A DNA stretch of 64,000 nucleotides. Origin: Bacillota bacterium (GTDB lineage: Bacteria; Bacillota; Clostridia; Christensenellales; SZUA-584). The first letter of the stretch is position 1. The number at the start of each line of letters is the position of its first letter. The stretch lies in the NCBI GenBank assembly GCA_023428025.1, contig JAEYZN010000028.1, forward strand, positions 101,426 through 165,425, written 5' to 3'. Below the pieces are notes generated by a model that ran no database searches, had not been told where the DNA came from, and saw nothing but the letters and a program-made list of their open reading frames with translations. Position numbers and translations under genes: made by a program. This document shows positions 59,501 to 64,000 of this stretch, one piece after another.

Positions 59501-62500
59501 TTGGTATATGGGTAGATTGTCTGTAATATCGGGGAAATATGAAAGGCTTGTTGACGTTATCGATATTATAGAAAAGAAAATAACTGCTGTATTAAATACG
59601 CGGTATAAAGAGAGGGATATTCTCCTTTTTGAAATTTCATATGTATATGCATCCTTGTTGATGTTTATCTCTAAGGATATGCCGGATGAGATCTATAAGT
59701 GCTTTAATTCGGGCATACAGGAGTCCAACAGTATTTGGTTATATACCAAATTGCAATTGCTGCGTGGAGCATATAGAAATGACAATTTATCTTGTATCCG
59801 GGATGAGCTAGAAAAGTCAATACGTGATGCTATTGAAAAATCGAATGATGAAACGCAAATAATAGCAGAGGATTACATTACCCTTTCGCGATCAGTTTTT
59901 ACTTTAAGTAGACCAGATTCATCCGAATATCTGAATAGAGCTATATCTATACTATCTCGGTTCGGAGATGAGCTGCCAAGTCGTTGGAAGGCAATTAATT
60001 CTTTAGCTGAGAGATGTTCTTCTGGATACAGTCAAGAACATGAACTAGCATACCGGTTTATACGTTGTACCGAATACGTAGAGGAGAATGTAGCAAAAAG
60101 GGAATATATAGATAGAGATACTGTATTTAAATCTTGTACATATTTATCTGCGGGAATTGGGCTATCAGCAATCTGCAGATGGCGTGATAGGGGAATTTTT
60201 GGTTTTGAAGATCAATTTCCCAAAGTCGTTATTTCATCAATAGAAATGGGCTATTTAGAACCTGAAATAGCGTGGCCATTATCTGCTTATATACATGATA
60301 ATCAGATATTTGATCTGGCTTTTGCATGTATTAAAAAGACTACAACGGACATTTTTATAGAAGCTATTTTGAATGATATGTTTAAGTATTCTGGAATCTT
60401 AGATTTACCTATTTATCAGTGGGCAGAAATTAAAGATTATCTTTTAAGTATAAAGAGGATTAAATCAAAAACTATTGAGGCAGGAGACAAATTATTTAAT
60501 GATCTAAATAACTATGATGAGAGTATAAAAGGATTAATAAAATCGGATCCAAATTCTGAAGAAAATAAACAGCCCAAAATGCCTGATGAAGTACTTAATA
60601 ATATATTTAGTGATTCAAATATTCTAAGCGATAAGGGAATTACCGAAACATTAGAGAGATTTAATGACATTGCAGACCACTATAGGTTCACCGAACAGTT
60701 TTGGGCTACTCTATTATCCAAAGTGCAACTAGGGGATGTTGCAATATTTATAAAAGAATTAGTTAAAGTTGAATCACTTGCATTTTATGAATTAAGACGA
60801 ATATTCTCTTACATCCCACAGACCTGGAGATATCGACCGAGTTTTCAATTAGCTTGGCAAAAAGCATTGGAGCAGGCGGCAGTATTGCATGCTCGCGAAG
60901 TTGTGGGGTGGTATGCAATAAAAGAACACTATGGAGATTATAGCTTTAATAATGAGGAAGAAGCCTTTCTGATTAAAGGGGCAATAAATGGGTTTTGCCA
61001 GCAATCCAGTATTAATGATTCCCAAGGATATTTTGATTTTATTTCTATGATACATGGGATGCTTTCACCTGAAGAGGCAAAATCGGTACTTGAGTTTGCA
61101 TTGAGTAGACTGGAAATGAATTTCGGCGATGAATTTGGTGATGGAGAATGGAATAAATGGCTTATCCCCCATGATGATCCGGAAGAAAACGTGGCAGGCC
61201 TAATATGGTGTTTCTTGGGATCCCCAAATGCTGAAGTGCGTTGGGATGCAGTACATGCAGTGAAACGTATTGCTAGATCAGGGGATAATTTACTTAACAA
61301 GGTAATAAACAATAAAAATAAAGATTCAGCCGGATGCTTCGGAGGCAAAGATCTCCCGTTTTATAATTTAAATGCTCACTTATATTTTCTCTTATCACTT
61401 AAAACGATTGCGCAGGATAACCCTGAGTCCATCATTCCATATATGCAGATACTGATTGATTATACCAATTGGGATATTCCACATGCTTTAATTCAAAGAA
61501 TTGCTATTAACATAATTCAAAGAATTCAATTGTGTTTTCCAGGGACAATAGATGAAATCAAGTATAAGGAATTAATAGGGGTAGAGGAAAGCCCATTTCC
61601 AGTGCAAATACTTGATCGTGATGAGTATTATGCTAATGAAAGTAAAGACGATGAAGACTCGGGGAAGTTTTTTCATGGATATGATTTTGAAAGATATTGG
61701 TTTAAACCACTTGGAAAGGTTTTTGGAATTACCGAGAAATATGTTGCCCGATGCGCTAGTGAGGTAATACTAAGGGATTGGCATATAGGCTACCATGGTG
61801 GTTACAAGCAAGAACCCAGATCAAATATATTTAATTCTCGCAACTTTGAAGAATACTACCATTCACATGAATCGAGACCTAAGATTGAAATCTATCAATA
61901 CTATTTATCATTTCATGCAATGTTTGTCGTTGCAGCGAAGCTTTATAGAAACAAGCCATTGGTCATATACCAGGGTTATGATGATGTAGATAGCCCTTGG
62001 CTAGAATGGATTAGTAATTACGAGCTTACCAGAGCTGATAATTATTTATTAGCGGATGCTCGCAGTTGTGTTCCACTCGAGCGACCTGGTTGGATGACAA
62101 AGAAGAATAAGGAAAAAAGCTGGAGAATAAACGTTAGGGAAAAGGATTTTATAAATAGTGTCCTTACATCTGACGGCCGTATTTGTGTTGATGGTTTTTG
62201 GGAGAATTGGCAAGAGCCATATTGTGAAGTAATATGGATTGCTTCGGCATTGGTTTCTCCAGAAACATCTGCTGCTTTGATGACGGCGCTTATGAGTTAT
62301 AGAAATTCGCATGATTATAAACTACCAGATTATAATGAGGAAGATTGGGAATTTCACAACACGCCCTTTACTCTTCGTGGATGGTTAAAGAATGAAAACA
62401 GCAAAGGAGGACTCGATAATTTCGACCTCTGGGCAGGTGGTATTCGTTATCCGAACACCGAACCAGGTGAATACTATATAGACGATTTGGAATTAACAGC

Positions 62501-62825
62501 GAATAATCTTAACACTCAATGGTTTGATAATAAAGGCAATTTAGTGATAGAGTGTATGAATTGGAGTCGATCAAGACGAGAAAATAATAAGCTGGAACAT
62601 AAAACTGGAAGTAAGTTACTTGTAACAACTCAGATGGCACAATTACTCTGTCAAAAAACCGGAATGAGCTTAATTATTGAGGTTCAGATAGAAAGAAGAA
62701 TCAAGAAAAGCTATTTTCATGATGTAAAAGAAGATGACGATTATAGGGCACCAAAGCACATGATATACCTTTTTACAGAAGGAGGGGTACTTTTTAATGA
62801 ATGCGGAAGCATCAAAATTAGGTAG
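56554..62825 (+). CDS. giant STAND NTPase with N-terminal nuclease-like domain (Avs/AVAST-like), -1 frameshift at an A8 run
   Basis: About 2090 residues if a -1 shift is made at 56697-56704; as read, a 77-codon frame (56554-56787) and a 2013-codon frame (56784-62825). N-terminal domain: RYSRAGDAFHYRWAARRCL, then IEG, then ISGEYVIDLAEYH and VFYYQMKHT, which fits a PD-(D/E)xK-type nuclease core (acidic residue, then QxK). STAND core: Walker A VHAAGGVGKSILTMS near residue 278 of the joined protein, Walker B YIIIDAADNAEM, FCHLVILCRTERIELL. The remaining 1500 residues are helical, repeat-like, ending in a distinct C-terminal domain. This layout matches antiphage Avs sensors, in which the long C-terminal part recognises a phage protein and the N-terminal nuclease kills. 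AVAST type not assignable. Very AT-rich. Confidence 0.78.
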
Positions 62826-63455
62826 GTTACTTATTAAGCAACTGGATCCAAAAGACAATGCTGATTTGCTAACCAGATGGATGGCTTATTATATTTCGGA
62901 ATTGATAAATAAGGCAGAACAAGCCGAGGGTAAAGAGAAAGAAGAAATAAATGAAAAATGTGCTAATGTGATATTCGAACTTTGGAAACACAGGATGTTT
63001 CTCCCTAAAGAAGTTAACCCACTTGAAGAATTCACTCCGATACTAAATACACTTAAGCGAATAGATCCAGACAGTCCAAGATTTTTTTTCGAGGATAATC
63101 TAACCAACGAAATAAATGGAAGAAACCAAAAACTTACGGGAATTAATAATGGCTGGAGATGGTGGAATTAATTGATCGTGTCGGTAGAACTTGTATTGAA
63201 TATTCTTTACAACGAGCAGCAGAATTAGCGGAAGATGAAAACACACGAGAATGGATATCAACCATATTGGATGAGGATTCCGAATTAGGCATTACTATTG
63301 TTTGTGAACTTATAGGTTTGGGAGAAAATAAAAAATCTCAAGAAGAACTTGAAATTCGCATGCAAAAATTAGATACATTTAGAGAACTAGTTGAAGAAAT
63401 ATATGAAACATATTCTGCGGAGCTTTGCAAGATAAAAGGAATAGGGCCGATATGA
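62797..63455 (+). CDS. small helical protein coupled to the STAND gene, probably frameshifted
   Basis: Starts at ATG 62797, 28 bases inside the STAND gene, with GGAGGGG upstream. The first frame (62797-63171; LGRLLIKQLDPKDNADLLTR, ECANVIFELWKHRMFLP-like) ends abruptly in GWRWWN. The second (63159-63455; MVELIDRVGRTCIEYSLQRA to the end) begins without a usable ribosome site and, one base earlier in phase, reads WLEMVELIDR directly after TGINN. One missing T near 63148 would give a single protein of about 219 residues. Otherwise they are two overlapping genes. Tight coupling suggests an accessory subunit of the defence protein; function unknown. Confidence 0.65.
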
Positions 63456-63555
63456 TTATAGCAATATGGAGTTTCGATATTTCGATAGCTTTCTTTGTAA
63501 ATTAGATTTCGGATTTTTTTGTAATCGGTAATTATTGAATGTTGGAGAGATAAGA

Positions 63556-64000
63556 GTGGACACTATTAAAGATGAGCTTTATCAGCTTGTGAAACATGGA
63601 AATCTAGGATACTATGACTTCTGCGAGGTAGTCCAAGTAGTGTTGTTTTCTGACACTGATGCTATTAACTATTATACGAATATTGATTTTTCATCAACGC
63701 ATAAGACAAAAATACCATTTACATACTTAACCGAAAGGCCTGTATTAATAACAGAAAATTATAAACTTGCAATATGTCGCTATACAATTTCTGTTGATGA
63801 GTTTATGACATTGTACTGCGATGCTTCAGAAAATGGTATATGGAAATATGATGGGAAAGAAGTAATTATTGACGATGCGTTTATTACAGATAAGAAGTTT
63901 ATTCCCGAAAGCGACCCAACTGGCAGTCAATATAATCTATTTATTCCTTTGGAATATGGTCTTTATAGGTCAAATTTTATGGGAAATTACTACATTCACG
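63556..64000 (+). CDS. unknown protein, cut off by the window end
   Basis: GTG 63556 with GGAGAG seven bases upstream opens a frame of 148 codons that is still open at the end of the window. Translation begins VDTIKDELYQLVKHGNLGYYD and contains YTNIDFSSTHKTKIPF and YTISVDEFMTLYC. No family recognised. It follows the small helical gene by 100 bp in the same direction and shares the AT-rich composition, so it may be the third gene of the defence-like operon or a separate cargo gene. Confidence 0.65.
   Translation, partial: MDTIKDELYQLVKHGNLGYYDFCEVVQVVLFSDTDAINYYTNIDFSSTHKTKIPFTYLTERPVLITENYKLAICRYTISVDEFMTLYCDASENGIWKYDGKEVIIDDAFITDKKFIPESDPTGSQYNLFIPLEYGLYRSNFMGNYYIH

Noticed and set aside
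1..64000. CRISPR array, insertion sequence or rRNA genes
   Set aside because: No regularly spaced direct repeats, transposase, integrase or rRNA sequence was found anywhere in the window.

Overview
The window looks like a chromosome segment of a GC-rich, spore-forming Clostridia-type Bacillota. Signs are a CotF-like spore coat protein, BioY, PadR and MarR regulators, strong AGGAGG ribosome sites and textbook sigma-A promoters. Genus cannot be decided from the sequence. From 1 to about 53.8 kb the DNA is GC-rich and uniform; from about 54 kb to the end it is clearly AT-rich, which marks acquired DNA.

Region 1 (1-15.1 kb) is a sugar-use island. A leftward operon (deoC-like aldolase, FGGY kinase, VOC protein, RbsA-like ATPase, RbsC-like permease running off the left edge) diverges from a rightward gene for a LacI regulator fused to a solute-binding-protein domain. 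After it come an Old-Yellow-Enzyme-type oxidoreductase, a TIM-barrel isomerase, a zinc dehydrogenase, a PfkB kinase, a class II aldolase, a rhamnulokinase-like kinase and a fucose/arabinose-isomerase-type protein, closed by a strong terminator.

Region 2 (15.2-29 kb) is mixed housekeeping and accessory: amidohydrolase, NYN-LOTUS protein, a Cys/Gly/Trp-rich small protein, a PadR-HAAS-SDR operon, CotF, TrpB2, a cupin, a zinc-ribbon/permease fusion, tRNA-Val(CAC), a MarR/MFS efflux pair and an aldo/keto reductase behind a MerR-type promoter.

Region 3 (29.2-53.8 kb) is a large sulfur-assimilation island. It holds a TauACB-like transporter, a ferredoxin-containing sirohaem sulfite reductase, a TusA-like protein, an E1-like/ThiS-like/JAMM trio that resembles the HcyF-HcyS-HcyD thiocarboxylate pathway, a complete route from Glu-tRNA to sirohydrochlorin (hemA-hemC-cobA/hemD-hemB-hemL plus a precorrin-2 dehydrogenase), two-component regulators, and metK. 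It ends with an operon in which two paralogous radical SAM proteins with a CX8CX2C cluster motif accompany a PNPOx-like protein, BioY, a sulfonate-type ABC transporter, an S1P-lyase-type PLP enzyme and a GNAT. Four promoters in this island share a motif (AAACATATATGAAAAGTATG-like) lying at or just after the -10 box, so they probably form one regulon. The last operon is the best candidate for an undescribed pathway: anaerobic sulfur release from an organosulfur compound.

Region 4 (54-64 kb) is AT-rich: a ParA/ParB pair, a small membrane protein, and a defence-like operon whose main gene encodes a roughly 2090-residue STAND NTPase with an N-terminal nuclease-like domain, split by a -1 frameshift at an A8 run. 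It is followed by a small helical protein and a gene cut by the window end.

Four genes (49858, 53228, 56554, 62797) appear interrupted by single-base frameshifts, three of them at homopolymer runs. This points to assembly error, though the A8 site is also a perfect -1 slippery heptamer.
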